From NCBI GenBank assembly GCA_027068675.1, contig JAMOMH010000139.1, positions 1 through 34,882 on the forward strand: a DNA stretch of 34,882 nucleotides, written 5' to 3'. Of this stretch, positions 25,419 through 34,510 are shown piece by piece; position 1 is the first letter of the stretch, and each line of letters opens with the position of its first letter. The translations under genes were made by a program, and so were the position numbers. The notes beneath the pieces were generated by a model that saw only the letters and a program-made list of their open reading frames with translations, made no database searches and was not told the DNA's origin. This stretch comes from Sedimenticola sp. (lineage in GTDB: Bacteria; Pseudomonadota; Gammaproteobacteria; Chromatiales; Chromatiaceae).

Positions 25419-25835
25419 CTTCAAGCAGGTATGTGCCAGCTCATCTAACTCTGTTTGATCCAATAACGCCTGAGCTACTTCAAAAAATACTCTCTCTTCA
25501 AAGCGAACATGTTGCTCAAGTAACGGGCCAAAACCCGCTAAAAAAGAGGCCGCGTCATGTTGATCATTTATCCAGCTGCGTAGTTGAGCATGTTCATCGT
25601 GGAACTGCTCCAAAATGACAGCTTTAGCCAAGTTCTTTAATGGCTCAGCAAGATAACGCTCCTCCAGCTTAAAGTGTGGCTCTAGCTCATCATGGAAGCG
25701 TTGAATAATATCGGCCTGCATCTTAGCCATTCTATTTTGATCACCGCAGATCAACGCTTTTTTTGCATCGCGGGCAATTCGTAGTGCAAGGTGGTGGTCT
25801 GAAGAGAGCTTGCGGAGTTGAGGTGATCGTTTCAT
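25416..25835 (-). CDS. Hemerythrin (HHE cation-binding) domain protein
   Basis: A 139-residue four-helix protein. Metal ligands of the HHE type are visible: H14-H15 in SSDHHLALRIA, H in RFHDELEPHFKLEERYL, H-E-H in FHDEHAQLR, and H-x3-E in LEQHVRFEERVFFEVA. Such proteins bind a di-iron centre and are linked to oxygen or nitric oxide handling or iron storage. Beside nitrate respiration genes, a role in nitrosative stress is plausible but is inference. The ribosome site is weak. Confidence 0.88.
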   Translation of the reverse strand: MKRSPQLRKLSSDHHLALRIARDAKKALICGDQNRMAKMQADIIQRFHDELEPHFKLEERYLAEPLKNLAKAVILEQFHDEHAQLRSWINDQHDAASFLAGFGPLLEQHVRFEERVFFEVAQALLDQTELDELAHTCLK

Positions 25836-25970
25836 AAGGCGTTATTGGTATGAGTGAGTCGGCGAGTGAAGCATACGTTTTTCCAGATCATAGGGTCAAT
25901 TATTCAGATTTAGGCTTATCCACTCTCTGTGCGATAATTGCCCTTTATTTTTGCCAAACTGAGAGTGATT

Positions 25971-26543
25971 TTGAACCAAGTGACTGCCTCACTAGAGCCC
26001 AATTGGAGTAACTGGTCACGTCAACGCGTATCAGTTATTCCCGCCTTGGTGCTGGAGTGGTTAAAAGATGAAGGTTCATTAACAAAACGGCTGATTCAAG
26101 CCTCTCCTGGGCAATTTAATGTTCGGTTGCTGCAGCAAAATTGGGGTAAGGCACTCTATAGTGAGCAACAGCACCTTAGAATTCGTCGTGGTGAGGCCGC
26201 AATGGTGCGTGAGGTTGAACTCTGTAGTGATGAAACACCCTGGGTTTTTGCTCGCTCATTGATCCCTGCTAGCACGCTGCGTGGCTCTGCGCGTCGTTTG
26301 GCGCATCTGGGTGAAAAACCACTCGGTGCCGTGCTTTTTGCCGATCGAAATGTTCGTCGTGGTGAGATGCAGATTGCCCGTATTTTGCCACGCCACCCGC
26401 TCTTTTCAGCGGCAACCAGTCACCTTGAACAATTGCCGAAAGAGCTATGGGGACGCCGCACACTCTTCTATATTGCCGATAAACCTCTGCTGGTGAATGA
26501 GATTTTTCTACCCGCTATTCCAGCTTTTGCTATTCATGACTAA
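25971..26543 (+). CDS. ubiC: Chorismate-pyruvate lyase UbiC
   Basis: Converts chorismate to 4-hydroxybenzoate and pyruvate, the first committed step of ubiquinone synthesis. 190 residues, matching the family pattern: R80 in MVREVEL (equivalent of E. coli R76), WVFARSLIP at 91-99 and the catalytic Glu in LLVNEIFLP near the end. The start TTG at 25971 has GAGAG five bases upstream. A longer frame from a TTG at 25938 lacks one. It overlaps the ubiA start by eight bases. Confidence 0.92.
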   Translation: MNQVTASLEPNWSNWSRQRVSVIPALVLEWLKDEGSLTKRLIQASPGQFNVRLLQQNWGKALYSEQQHLRIRRGEAAMVREVELCSDETPWVFARSLIPASTLRGSARRLAHLGEKPLGAVLFADRNVRRGEMQIARILPRHPLFSAATSHLEQLPKELWGRRTLFYIADKPLLVNEIFLPAIPAFAIHD

Positions 26544-27435
26544 TTCAGACAACTCTACAGCGAATGAAGCTATCTCTATCGGTGAACGTCTTTCGCTTTA
26601 TGGAAAGTTGATTCGCATTGATCGTCCTATTGGTATCTTGCTGCTGCTGTGGCCCACATTATGGGCACTGTGGATCGCAGGCGAAGGGAACCCTGATTGG
26701 CATCTAGTGGTTATCTTTTCGCTGGGTGTCTTTTTGATGCGCTCAGCTGGCTGTGCCATCAATGACTATGCTGATCGTGATGTTGATGGTCATGTTGAAC
26801 GTACCAAACAGCGCCCAATAGCTGCCGGTTTAATTAAGCCAAAAGAGGCGCTGTGGGTTTTTGCTGTACTCTCCCTAACGGCCTTTGCATTGGTCCTGTT
26901 TCTCGACTGGAAAACAGTTGCCATGTCGTTTGTAGCAGTCTTCCTAGCTGCAGCCTATCCCTTTATGAAGCGTTATACTCACCTACCTCAAGTGGTGTTG
27001 GGTGCCGCTTTTGGCTGGGCGGTGCCGATGGCGTTTATGGCACAGACTGGCAGCGTACCGCCAGTCGCTTGGTTGCTATTTGCCGCTACTGTTATTTGGG
27101 TAGTGATCTACGACACTCAATATGCGATGGTTGACCGTGAAGATGATCTGAAGGTTGGTGTTAAATCCACTGCCATTCTCTTTGGTCGCTTTGACCTGCT
27201 AATCATCTCTCTACTACAGGCGGTCATGCTCGGCATGCTGCTGGTAGTGGGTATCTGGATTGAGGCTAAAGGGGCTTACCTTTTAGGTTTGGTTGCAGCG
27301 ATGGGACTTTTTATGTACCAGCAACGCATCATCCGTAATCGCAATCCAGCAGCCTGCTTTGCTGCCTTTCTTAATAATAACTACTTTGGTATGGCGATAT
27401 TTATTGGCTTGATGTTGGATTATATGAGCCGTTAA
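26536..27435 (+). CDS. ubiA: 4-hydroxybenzoate polyprenyltransferase UbiA
   Basis: An inner-membrane enzyme that attaches the polyprenyl chain to 4-hydroxybenzoate. 299 residues with eight to nine membrane segments. Both aspartate-rich motifs are present: N76-D77-xx-D80-xxx-D84 (NDYADRDVD) with [10 protein letters not shown] following, and [13 protein letters not shown] in the second half. The ATG at 26536 lies inside the end of ubiC, so translation is probably coupled. An earlier in-frame ATG at 26497 would overlap ubiC further. Converges with the zinc-finger gene after 10 bases. Confidence 0.94.
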   Translation: MTNSDNSTANEAISIGERLSLYGKLIRIDRPIGILLLLWPTLWALWIAGEGNPDWHLVVIFSLGVFLMRSAGCAINDYADRDVDGHVERTKQRPIAAGLIKPKEALWVFAVLSLTAFALVLFLDWKTVAMSFVAVFLAAAYPFMKRYTHLPQVVLGAAFGWAVPMAFMAQTGSVPPVAWLLFAATVIWVVIYDTQYAMVDREDDLKVGVKSTAILFGRFDLLIISLLQAVMLGMLLVVGIWIEAKGAYLLGLVAAMGLFMYQQRIIRNRNPAACFAAFLNNNYFGMAIFIGLMLDYMSR

Positions 27436-27445
27436 AAGAGCACTA

Positions 27446-27769
27446 TCAAGCCTCGGTCTCACCTGTAAAACCAAAGCCATCACAGTGGGCGCACTCGGTT
27501 TCTTCTTGTCTGCCAGTTCCTGAACAGTTGATGCAATCACCTCGGCTACCTACGCTATGACACGCTTGGCATGGTTCGTCTAGCCCGGTCATTCCCGTAC
27601 CACTGCACACCTGGCAGTTGCCTAACCTGCCGCGGCCACGGCACCGTTCGCAATCAATGGTTGATGAATAGATACCACCCCCATAAAAGCGGGTGATGGT
27701 TCCTATGCCTGTGCACTCAGGGCAGTTTTCAGAGAACTTTTTAAAAAGGGCTGTCTGTTTTTGATTCAT
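27446..27769 (-). CDS. Small CxxCxGxG zinc-finger protein (DnaJ-like cysteine-rich region only)
   Basis: A 107-residue protein consisting almost wholly of six CxxC repeats: CPECTGIG, CERCRGRG, CQVCSGTG, CQACHSVG, CINCSGTG and CAHCDGFG. They resemble the zinc-binding region of DnaJ but lack a J-domain and the C-terminal substrate domains. Twelve cysteines could bind three zinc ions. Such stand-alone modules occur as chaperone-like or thiol-exchange helpers; function here is unknown. A modest ribosome site GAAG precedes the ATG. It is convergent with ubiA and divergent from polA, with a 150-base gap. Confidence 0.8.
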   Translation of the reverse strand: MNQKQTALFKKFSENCPECTGIGTITRFYGGGIYSSTIDCERCRGRGRLGNCQVCSGTGMTGLDEPCQACHSVGSRGDCINCSGTGRQEETECAHCDGFGFTGETEA

Positions 27770-27918
27770 TAATCACTTCGCTAGTCTTAAAGGGTGGAAT
27801 GCTTCTTGAGAGGATAGCCTATCTTGGTGGCCAACGGCTATTTCCCGTGAAAAGTGAGGCTGCCTCATATAAGCTTCCGGACTAATAGTGATCCCCACTC
27901 CCTTTGAGTATCTTTAAT

Positions 27919-30630
27919 ATGTCTGATCAACCCCCCTTTATTCTTGTTGATGGCTCCTCCTACCTATTTCGTGCTTTTCATGCATTGCCACCACTAACCA
28001 ACTCACAAGGGCAGCCAACAGGTGCGGTGGTGGGGGTCATTAATATGCTGCGTAAGCTGGTTGATGAGTACAAGCCCGAGCATTTGGCAGTGGTTTTTGA
28101 TGCGCCGGGAGGTAGTTTTCGCAATCAACTCTACAGTGAATATAAAGCACATCGCCCCCCGATGCCGGATGATCTACGTCTGCAGATTGAACCACTGCAC
28201 ACCATTATCAAGGCGATGGGTTTTCCACTGCTGATGATCGAGGGGGTTGAGGCTGATGATGTCATTGGTACGTTGTCGACGCAGGCGAGTGCATTGGGAA
28301 TGGCAACGCTGATTTCGACGGGTGATAAGGATCTTGCACAACTGGTGGACTCAAATGTCACTCTGATTAACACCATGTCGGATCATAAAATGGATCGACG
28401 AGGTGTATTTGATAAATTTGCTGTCATGCCAGAACAGATTATCGACTTTTTGGCGCTGACAGGTGATAGCTCAGACAATATTCCAGGTGTACCAAAATGT
28501 GGCCCTAAGACAGCTGCAAAGTGGCTGGCTGCTTATGGTGATCTTGATACCTTAATGGCCAAGTCGGATGAGATAAAGGGCAAAATTGGTGAGAGTCTGC
28601 GTGCCTCTCTGGAGCTCTTGCCACTATCGCGCCAGCTCACAACGATCAAACGAGATGTAGAACTTGAAGAGAGCCCACAAACCTTAAGGCCGATAGCGGC
28701 TGATACTGAACAGTTGCGTAGTGAATATCAACGTTTGGAGTCACGTCGCTTGTTGGCGAGTTTAGAGGCTGCAACAGGGGAGGCATCTGAAGAAGTGGTT
28801 GAGGTTTCAGCGCCCATTGAGGTCAATTACGAAACAATCTTGGATATGGCCGCTTTTGACCGTTGGTTTGCACGACTGGAGCAGGCGGAGCTGTTTGCCT
28901 TTGATACAGAAACAACCAGCCTTGACTATATGCAGGCCGAGATTGTTGGTCTCTCTTTTGCCATTGAAGCAGGAGAGGCGGCCTATCTTCCTGTTGCCCA
29001 TGACTACCCAGGGGCACCTGATCAACTGGATCGAGAGATGGTGTTACAGCGCTTTAAACCACTATTGGAGAACCCCAGTCGAGCCAAAGTGGGGCAAAAC
29101 CTAAAATATGATATGAGCGTATTGGCACGCTATGGCATTGAGATGCAGGGTATTGCATTTGATACCATGTTGGAATCCTATATCTATAACAGTACAGGTA
29201 GTCGACATGATATGGATTCGCTATCACAAAACTACCTGGGCCTACCCACTATCAAATTTGAACAGGTAGCCGGAAAAGGGGCTAAACAACTCACTTTCAA
29301 TCAAGTTGATCTGGAGCAAGCTGCACCTTATGCAGCAGAGGATGCAGATATCACCCTGCGTCTGCATCAGCATCTCTGGCCCAAACTTGAGAGTGAGCCA
29401 GCACTTGCCTCTCTACTTAAAGAGATTGAGATGCCACTGGTACCCCTGCTATCCCGTATTGAGCGTACAGGGGTGCTCATCGATAGCCAAATGTTAGCCA
29501 AGCAGGGGCAGGAGCAGGCGATTAAACTCCATGAGTTAGAACAGCGTGCCTATGAGATTGCAGGTCGCAACTTTAACCTCAATTCGCCCAAACAGATTGG
29601 CCAGATTTTTTTTGAGGAGCTGGAGCTGCCCGTTATCTCAAAAACACCCAAAGGAGCACCCTCTACTGCCGAGTCTGTGTTACAAGCGTTGGCGGATCAA
29701 GGACATGAGCTGCCACAGGTGATCTTGCAGCACCGTACGCTGAGTAAACTAAAATCGACCTATGTTGATAAGCTGCCCAAGATGATTGACCCCGATACTG
29801 GACGGGTACACACCTCTTACCATCAAGCAGTTGCCGCCACTGGGCGGCTATCCTCCTCCGACCCTAATCTGCAAAATATCCCTATACGTAGTGAAGAGGG
29901 ACGCCGTATTCGTCAGGCTTTTATAGCTGAGCCAGGTTATAAAATTGTTGCGGCCGATTACTCTCAAATTGAGCTACGTATAATGGCTCATCTTTCTGGT
30001 GATCCTGGTCTGTTAGAGGCGTTTGCACAAGGAGCAGATGTCCATCGTGCAACTGCATCTGAAGTCTTCACAACACCGCTGGAGTCGGTAACAATGGAGC
30101 AACGACGTTCAGCGAAGGCGATCAACTTTGGTTTGATCTACGGTATGTCAGCTTTTGGCCTTGCCAAACAGCTTGATATTGGACGCAATGAGGCACAGGC
30201 TTACGTTGATCTCTATTTTGAAAGATACCCCGGTGTCAAAGCTTACATGGATCGTATTCGTCTGCAGGCGCACGATAATGGCTATGTCGAGACGCTCTAT
30301 GGTCGCCGTCTCTATCTTCCAGAAATTAACTCCCGCAATGGTCAACGCCGTCAAGCAGCAGAGCGAACAGCGATCAATGCGCCAATGCAAGGTACCGCTG
30401 CAGATATTATAAAACGAGCCATGTTAGCGGTTGATCAATGGATTTGTCAGGAACAGCCACCTGTTCGAATGTTGATGCAGGTGCATGATGAACTGGTATT
30501 TGAAGTTAAAGAGGATGTACTGGGCCGAGTGACTAGGAAAATCAATGAGCTGATGTCATCCGCAGCGATATTGGATGTGCCGCTATTAGTCGATGTTGGT
30601 GTTGGTGATAATTGGGATGAGGCGCATTAA
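27919..30630 (+). CDS. polA: DNA polymerase I
   Basis: A 903-residue repair and replication polymerase. The N-terminal 5'-3' exonuclease domain (about 1-290) includes FILVDGSSYLFRAFHA and GDSSDNIPGVPKCGPKTA. The 3'-5' proofreading domain keeps D329-x-E331 (FAFDTETTSL), NLKYDMSVLA and YAAEDADIT, so proofreading looks intact. Polymerase motif A DYSQIELR carries D680, motif B is RRSAKAINFGLIYG and motif C VHDE carries D857. The ATG at 27919 starts MSDQPPFILVDG; a TTG at 27904 is in frame but less likely. Stand-alone gene. Confidence 0.97.
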   Translation: MSDQPPFILVDGSSYLFRAFHALPPLTNSQGQPTGAVVGVINMLRKLVDEYKPEHLAVVFDAPGGSFRNQLYSEYKAHRPPMPDDLRLQIEPLHTIIKAMGFPLLMIEGVEADDVIGTLSTQASALGMATLISTGDKDLAQLVDSNVTLINTMSDHKMDRRGVFDKFAVMPEQIIDFLALTGDSSDNIPGVPKCGPKTAAKWLAAYGDLDTLMAKSDEIKGKIGESLRASLELLPLSRQLTTIKRDVELEESPQTLRPIAADTEQLRSEYQRLESRRLLASLEAATGEASEEVVEVSAPIEVNYETILDMAAFDRWFARLEQAELFAFDTETTSLDYMQAEIVGLSFAIEAGEAAYLPVAHDYPGAPDQLDREMVLQRFKPLLENPSRAKVGQNLKYDMSVLARYGIEMQGIAFDTMLESYIYNSTGSRHDMDSLSQNYLGLPTIKFEQVAGKGAKQLTFNQVDLEQAAPYAAEDADITLRLHQHLWPKLESEPALASLLKEIEMPLVPLLSRIERTGVLIDSQMLAKQGQEQAIKLHELEQRAYEIAGRNFNLNSPKQIGQIFFEELELPVISKTPKGAPSTAESVLQALADQGHELPQVILQHRTLSKLKSTYVDKLPKMIDPDTGRVHTSYHQAVAATGRLSSSDPNLQNIPIRSEEGRRIRQAFIAEPGYKIVAADYSQIELRIMAHLSGDPGLLEAFAQGADVHRATASEVFTTPLESVTMEQRRSAKAINFGLIYGMSAFGLAKQLDIGRNEAQAYVDLYFERYPGVKAYMDRIRLQAHDNGYVETLYGRRLYLPEINSRNGQRRQAAERTAINAPMQGTAADIIKRAMLAVDQWICQEQPPVRMLMQVHDELVFEVKEDVLGRVTRKINELMSSAAILDVPLLVDVGVGDNWDEAH

Positions 30631-30637
30631 GGAATCC

Positions 30638-30852
30638 CTGAATAAGTCATGATGGCTTTAGAGTGATAAAACTGCTCCGGTTCGCTTCGAAGATCACAGC
30701 AATAGAAGTGGCTATTACAGCTCACTTGGAAATAGAACGGAACAGTTTTATTTCAGCCTAAATTTTAGCTGAGCTTTAGCGAACCTTATGCTTTAGTGCA
30801 GGCAAATTTAATCAGAGGGTTCTTAAGGAAACCCTTAAAAAGTCCTTTTTTT
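30638..30852. repeat. Inverted-repeat element after polA and candidate terminator
   Basis: Nested inverted repeats start just past the polA stop. ATAAAACTGCTCCGGTTC at 30666-30683 is mirrored by GAACGGAACAGTTTTAT at 30735-30751 (one mismatch, one base gap). A weak outer pair, CTGAATAAGTCA at 30638-30649 and the complement of TCTGATTAAATT near 30804-30815, may frame it. AGGGTT/AACCCT at 30816-30835 with a later T-run to 30852 could end polA transcription. The layout resembles a small non-autonomous mobile element or relict insertion sequence. Confidence 0.45.
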
Positions 30853-30860
30853 CCTAAAGG

Positions 30861-30959
30861 CGGCAGTAGAGTAGTTAGCGGCGCGATTATTTAACAAAAA
30901 GACTTCAGAAAATTAGTTGCTACTGGTAGACTTGCGTCCGCCGTAGTTACTCAACTGCG
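30861..30959. repeat. Second imperfect inverted repeat upstream of csrA
   Basis: A left arm at about 30861-30884 (core GGCAGTAGAGTAGTTAG) and a right arm at 30938-30959 match as inverted repeats of about 20 bases with four or so mismatches, around a 53-base centre. No gene is seen here. The rest of the 30631-31061 gap, including 30960-31061, should contain the csrA promoter and leader. Confidence 0.4.
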
Positions 30960-31061
30960 ACACTGTTGGTTGGCGTGAGTTTCTTGGTTGATCAGCTTCT
31001 GGGATGGAAGTTGTGGTCACTGAAGAGAATTCACAATTTTACATTGCAGGGAGGTTAAATC

Positions 31062-31250
31062 ATGTTGATTCTAACTCGACGTGTTGGTGAAACATTGATG
31101 ATTGGTGATGAAGTCACCGTTACAGTCTTAGGCGTAAAGGGTAACCAAGTACGCATTGGTGTTGATGCACCACGCGATGTTACCGTGCATCGTGAAGAAA
31201 TTTACGAACGTATTAAGCGCGAGCAGCAGCAACAGCAGCTCGAGGAATAA
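31062..31250 (+). CDS. csrA: Carbon storage regulator CsrA
   Basis: A 62-residue RNA-binding dimer that controls translation of carbon, motility and biofilm genes. The sequence [18 protein letters not shown] is almost invariant in the family, and the binding residues R44 region ([15 protein letters not shown]) is intact. Length equals the E. coli protein. The ribosome site reads GCAGGGAGG; its AGGGA core also resembles a CsrA target, so autoregulation is plausible. Followed after 9 bases by tRNA-Ser, the same order as in many gammaproteobacteria. Confidence 0.97.
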   Translation: MLILTRRVGETLMIGDEVTVTVLGVKGNQVRIGVDAPRDVTVHREEIYERIKREQQQQQLEE

Positions 31251-31259
31251 TAAAGATTT

Positions 31260-31352
31260 GGAGAGATGGCCGAGCGGCTGAAGGCGCTCCCCTGCTAAGG
31301 GAGTATGGGGTTTATAGCTCCATCGAGGGTTCAAATCCCTCTCTCTCCGCCA
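31260..31352 (+). tRNA. tRNA-Ser (anticodon GCU)
   Basis: A 93-base class II tRNA. The acceptor arm GGAGAGA pairs with TCTCTCC. The anticodon stem CCC/GGG holds the loop CTGCTAA, anticodon GCT, reading AGC and AGU serine codons. A long variable arm, a T-arm with GGTTCAAATCC and a discriminator G followed by encoded CCA are all visible. Confidence 0.97.
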
Positions 31353-31358
31353 TAATTG

Positions 31359-31384
31359 AGGCTCCGTAGAGGGGCCTTTTTTTT
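31359..31384 (+). terminator. Rho-independent terminator after tRNA-Ser
   Basis: AGGCTCC at 31359-31365 pairs with GGGGCCT at 31371-31377 (one G-T pair, loop GTAGA) and runs into eight T to 31384. Confidence 0.88.
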
Positions 31385-31629
31385 ATGCTTTATTGCTAGG
31401 AAAGCACTGGTCTATTCTTGAGAGGTTATATTGCTCCAGAGGGATACAACGTTTGCGTTGTTGCTGGTGCATGAGTGTATTTGAAAATCAAATCCTACCG
31501 TTACAGATAGAATCTACTCTTCTACTTCAGTCTGGCTATATTGTGCCTGCTGAATGGTCTATTTCTCATTGTTGTCGCTCTTTTAGTGTACACATTGATT
31601 TGTGCAGACCCCGATTTTTAGGAGCCGTA

Positions 31630-32103
31630 ATGGGCGTTAAACTCCACCCTAAAACAAATCCCACTTGTTACCGTATCTATCGAGCTTGGGGAGGTAAGGA
31701 GTACCAGCGTTATGTGCCACTGAATGGCAACCCTAATCGAGCACTTAAAGAGGCAAAGGAGATTGATGCCAAATTTAAACAGAGCCAGGATGCCTATAAA
31801 CTTCGCATGGCCTTGGCAAAAAACAGCCTATTTCATGAGAGTGGACAAGTGATTGGTTTAAGCCGAGTTGTCTGTCATCGTGAGGGGCGCTCAAGCAATG
31901 AGCAGTTTAAGCTGCGCATCAAAATTCCCGCTAAAGATTCACTGCATTTTACAACGATCAGTATCTCTCATCATGGCTTTAGTGAGGCTTATGCAATGGC
32001 TGTAGAGAAGATCTGTGAGTGGCGTGGGATTGGTCGTTATGCAGAAGAGCGACAGCGATTAATGGCCGCTAAATCTTTCTATGTAGATGAGACAGCACCC
32101 TAG
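31630..32103 (+). CDS. Hypothetical protein, possible AP2-like DNA-binding fold
   Basis: A 157-residue basic protein starting MGVKLHPKTNPTCYRIY. It seems to hold two similar halves. The first is YRIYRAWGGKEYQRYVPL followed by an alpha-helical region rich in Ala, Lys and Asp. The second is FKLRIKIPAKDSLHFTTISI followed by HGFSEAYAMAVEKICEWRGI. Three short beta strands and a helix in each half recall AP2-type DNA-binding domains of mobile elements, but I would not assign it. Start at 31630 follows TAGGAG five bases upstream; the frame is open back to 31393 without a ribosome site. Convergent with the cyclase-like gene. Confidence 0.6.
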   Translation: MGVKLHPKTNPTCYRIYRAWGGKEYQRYVPLNGNPNRALKEAKEIDAKFKQSQDAYKLRMALAKNSLFHESGQVIGLSRVVCHREGRSSNEQFKLRIKIPAKDSLHFTTISISHHGFSEAYAMAVEKICEWRGIGRYAEERQRLMAAKSFYVDETAP

Positions 32104-32116
32104 TTGTGATGGCTCT

Positions 32117-34510
32117 TTATGAACCTCTTCTCTTTGATTTAGAAGAGAGCTTTGTCTTAATTTTAGAGACTATTGTTGGGTCAGTAATAACTTCGTAGAA
32201 GTGGCGTCCACTCGGGTCGGCCTCACCAAGTTGTTTGCCATCCCAAAGCCTGACGGGTGCCTCACGTATGATCACCCAATGGATAAGACCTTTTAGGTCT
32301 GGATAGCGGCCGATATGGTAATACTCTACTAACCGGCAATCCTCTACTCTTAATTTTATGCGGCGCAGTACTAACTCTTTCTTCAGCTTAAAGAAGGAGG
32401 GCGCATCAAGCTCAATGCCGTTCACATTGTAACGAATCAGTTTATTACTCTCATCTTCGTCTCTTGATGGGCCGCCACGTTTAGCAAGCATCACCTCAAT
32501 GTGATTGTTCCTAAGGCTGCTTTTTTCAAGCGGTTGGCGAATACCTGATGAACATGAGGAGAGGCGATCAGCTTGATTGATCGCTGGTGAGATCATAATG
32601 CGCCTCTTTTCATCATAGAGGTATACGGGAGGCTCATTGCTAAAAGAGATGCCGATGCCTAACTCAAGAGAGGGGAGGCCATGAACTCTATTTTGTCTGT
32701 TTTTGGCATCCATAACAGTGAGTATTTTACGAGCTAGGCCACATGCGTGTGCAACGGTTAGCCAATGAAAAGAGATGCCATCTGACTCTAAAATGCTAAG
32801 AATGAGTGCATCACCCTCAACAAATACCTTTACTGCTCCAAAGTCCTCCAACATCTTGGTGATTGGCTGAAAAAAGTTTATGCCGAAATAGGTTGCGGGA
32901 TTCAACTTTTTTGCCAGAAGTGTTCGCGTTATTTTTGTTGATCCGCGCACATCAGCCTTTAGCACCACATGACCACGAATTTTCTGCTCACTTTTTTTAA
33001 CGGTCTGTCTCTCTTTGAACTCATAGAGAGAGCCATTGGTACGGGACATAGATAGATCATTTTTTGTCTGTAATAGTCGAAGATGATCCATTGTTCGGTA
33101 GGCGAAGTAGGCGTGTTTTAGATCTCTCCGTAGTAGCAAAAAACTGTTTATAAAACGGGTGAGATACTCCTGTTTCTTGGCGGCTGAGGTGCGCTTAATG
33201 TGGTTGGCGATTGAATCTAATGCACGAATGACCTCTGCTTGGTTTTTAATATGACTAAGTGCATTGAGGCGGTGTGATAGCTGTTTTTTGTTTAAGTCAC
33301 CGGCAAGATAGTGAAAAATATCGCGGATCGGCACCTCTCTCTTGAGCTGCTGATAGAGCCGAGGTGTGCGGTCTGAAGCGATAATCTGTTTGCCAAGACT
33401 CCCTTTTGATAGCTGTTTATAGAGCTGTTTTGAGAAGCGTTGCTGGAAATCATGCCACTGTTTGTCTGGCCAAAGGTCATAAGGGTTTGTTACCTCATTC
33501 TCACTGCTAAAAGAGGGGTGCTTCTGATCTTGTTGCTGTAGCAGTAGTGCCATGTTGCTGGGCACATCGAGCCATGAGGTCTGAAAAGTAGCAAATTCAC
33601 TTTGACCAAGAATCCTGTTGATAACCATTTTTAGTTCTAGAAAATTCTCTGAATGGCTTTGATTGTGGTAAGGCTGCTGCTCTGCTTGCTGTGGGGTGAG
33701 GCGCTCTTTTTTTACCACGCAATTGGGCAGAAAACTGGAAAATGTCTCTGTTATTAGATCATTTATCAGAATGAAATTATCGACACCATTCTCACCTAGA
33801 CAAAGAAGAGGGTAGTGTTCAATTGTTAGCTCATCATGTTTGAGACTGCCTAACTGTAAGAGTGGATTGAATATGATCTCTTTGGGGATTGGCCATGATT
33901 TGCCAACTACTGATTTACGAATTTTTCGTAGCCCAGTAGATTCCATCCGTTGCACGATGCGAAATAGGCGCTGGCAAACACGGTAACGTAGAGCAGGCTC
34001 AATTTTTGCCAATGCAACCAGTCGGTCATGTATTTCAAGGCTTTTGCCGCGACTTTGGGTGGTTTCTGAACTTATGGCTGCTTGTAGTTGCTTGCGTATC
34101 TGTTCGATCTGTTTTGGAATGATGTTGAGCAGATACTTAGTCATTGCAAAGGTTAGCAATGATATGAGCACCAGCTGGCGCCCCTCTCTAGCTTGGTCGA
34201 TGGTGACCTCAATGATGCTTTTATAGGCCAGACGGAATGCCTCTAAATCAGCATTGTTTGGCTCACGTCCCGCCGTTCCTAAACCATTTTTTGCAAGATC
34301 TTCATTGATCATGCGATAAACAAGCTCTTCGGCTTTTGTCGTGAAGTGGCTACAAAAAGCTATATCGATGTGTGTATTATCAATGCCGGTCTGTAGTTGC
34401 TTAAAATCAACGTCGGGATAGGGCGCAGTCTTAAGAGGTGCAGTAAATACCTCCTGGCTTGGTTCCCAATGAAATACGCTGTTAAGACCAAAAACCACGA
34501 ACAATTCCAC
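32117..34510 (-). CDS. Large protein with class III nucleotidyl cyclase-like domain
   Basis: A 797-residue protein. Residues about 510-660 resemble a class III adenylate/guanylate cyclase core: metal-binding D520 in LKADVRGST, a second Asp D567 in FVEGDALIL, and the transition-state pair N645-x3-R649 in PAINQADRL. The lysine that normally precedes GD is not in the usual place (Phe-Val-Glu-Gly-Asp), so substrate choice is uncertain. The N-terminal 500 residues have one hydrophobic segment (about 113-133, LVLISLLTFAMTKYLLNII) and no family I recognise. About 130 residues follow the core, ending in a basic tail. The GTG start at 34510 is two codons after a stop, with only a weak ribosome site, so the exact start is uncertain. 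Confidence 0.65.
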   Translation of the reverse strand: MELFVVFGLNSVFHWEPSQEVFTAPLKTAPYPDVDFKQLQTGIDNTHIDIAFCSHFTTKAEELVYRMINEDLAKNGLGTAGREPNNADLEAFRLAYKSIIEVTIDQAREGRQLVLISLLTFAMTKYLLNIIPKQIEQIRKQLQAAISSETTQSRGKSLEIHDRLVALAKIEPALRYRVCQRLFRIVQRMESTGLRKIRKSVVGKSWPIPKEIIFNPLLQLGSLKHDELTIEHYPLLCLGENGVDNFILINDLITETFSSFLPNCVVKKERLTPQQAEQQPYHNQSHSENFLELKMVINRILGQSEFATFQTSWLDVPSNMALLLQQQDQKHPSFSSENEVTNPYDLWPDKQWHDFQQRFSKQLYKQLSKGSLGKQIIASDRTPRLYQQLKREVPIRDIFHYLAGDLNKKQLSHRLNALSHIKNQAEVIRALDSIANHIKRTSAAKKQEYLTRFINSFLLLRRDLKHAYFAYRTMDHLRLLQTKNDLSMSRTNGSLYEFKERQTVKKSEQKIRGHVVLKADVRGSTKITRTLLAKKLNPATYFGINFFQPITKMLEDFGAVKVFVEGDALILSILESDGISFHWLTVAHACGLARKILTVMDAKNRQNRVHGLPSLELGIGISFSNEPPVYLYDEKRRIMISPAINQADRLSSCSSGIRQPLEKSSLRNNHIEVMLAKRGGPSRDEDESNKLIRYNVNGIELDAPSFFKLKKELVLRRIKLRVEDCRLVEYYHIGRYPDLKGLIHWVIIREAPVRLWDGKQLGEADPSGRHFYEVITDPTIVSKIKTKLSSKSKRRGS

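Noticed and set aside
31393-31629. Upstream extension of the 157-residue hypothetical protein
   Set aside because: No ribosome site or family support, while TAGGAG precedes the ATG at 31630.
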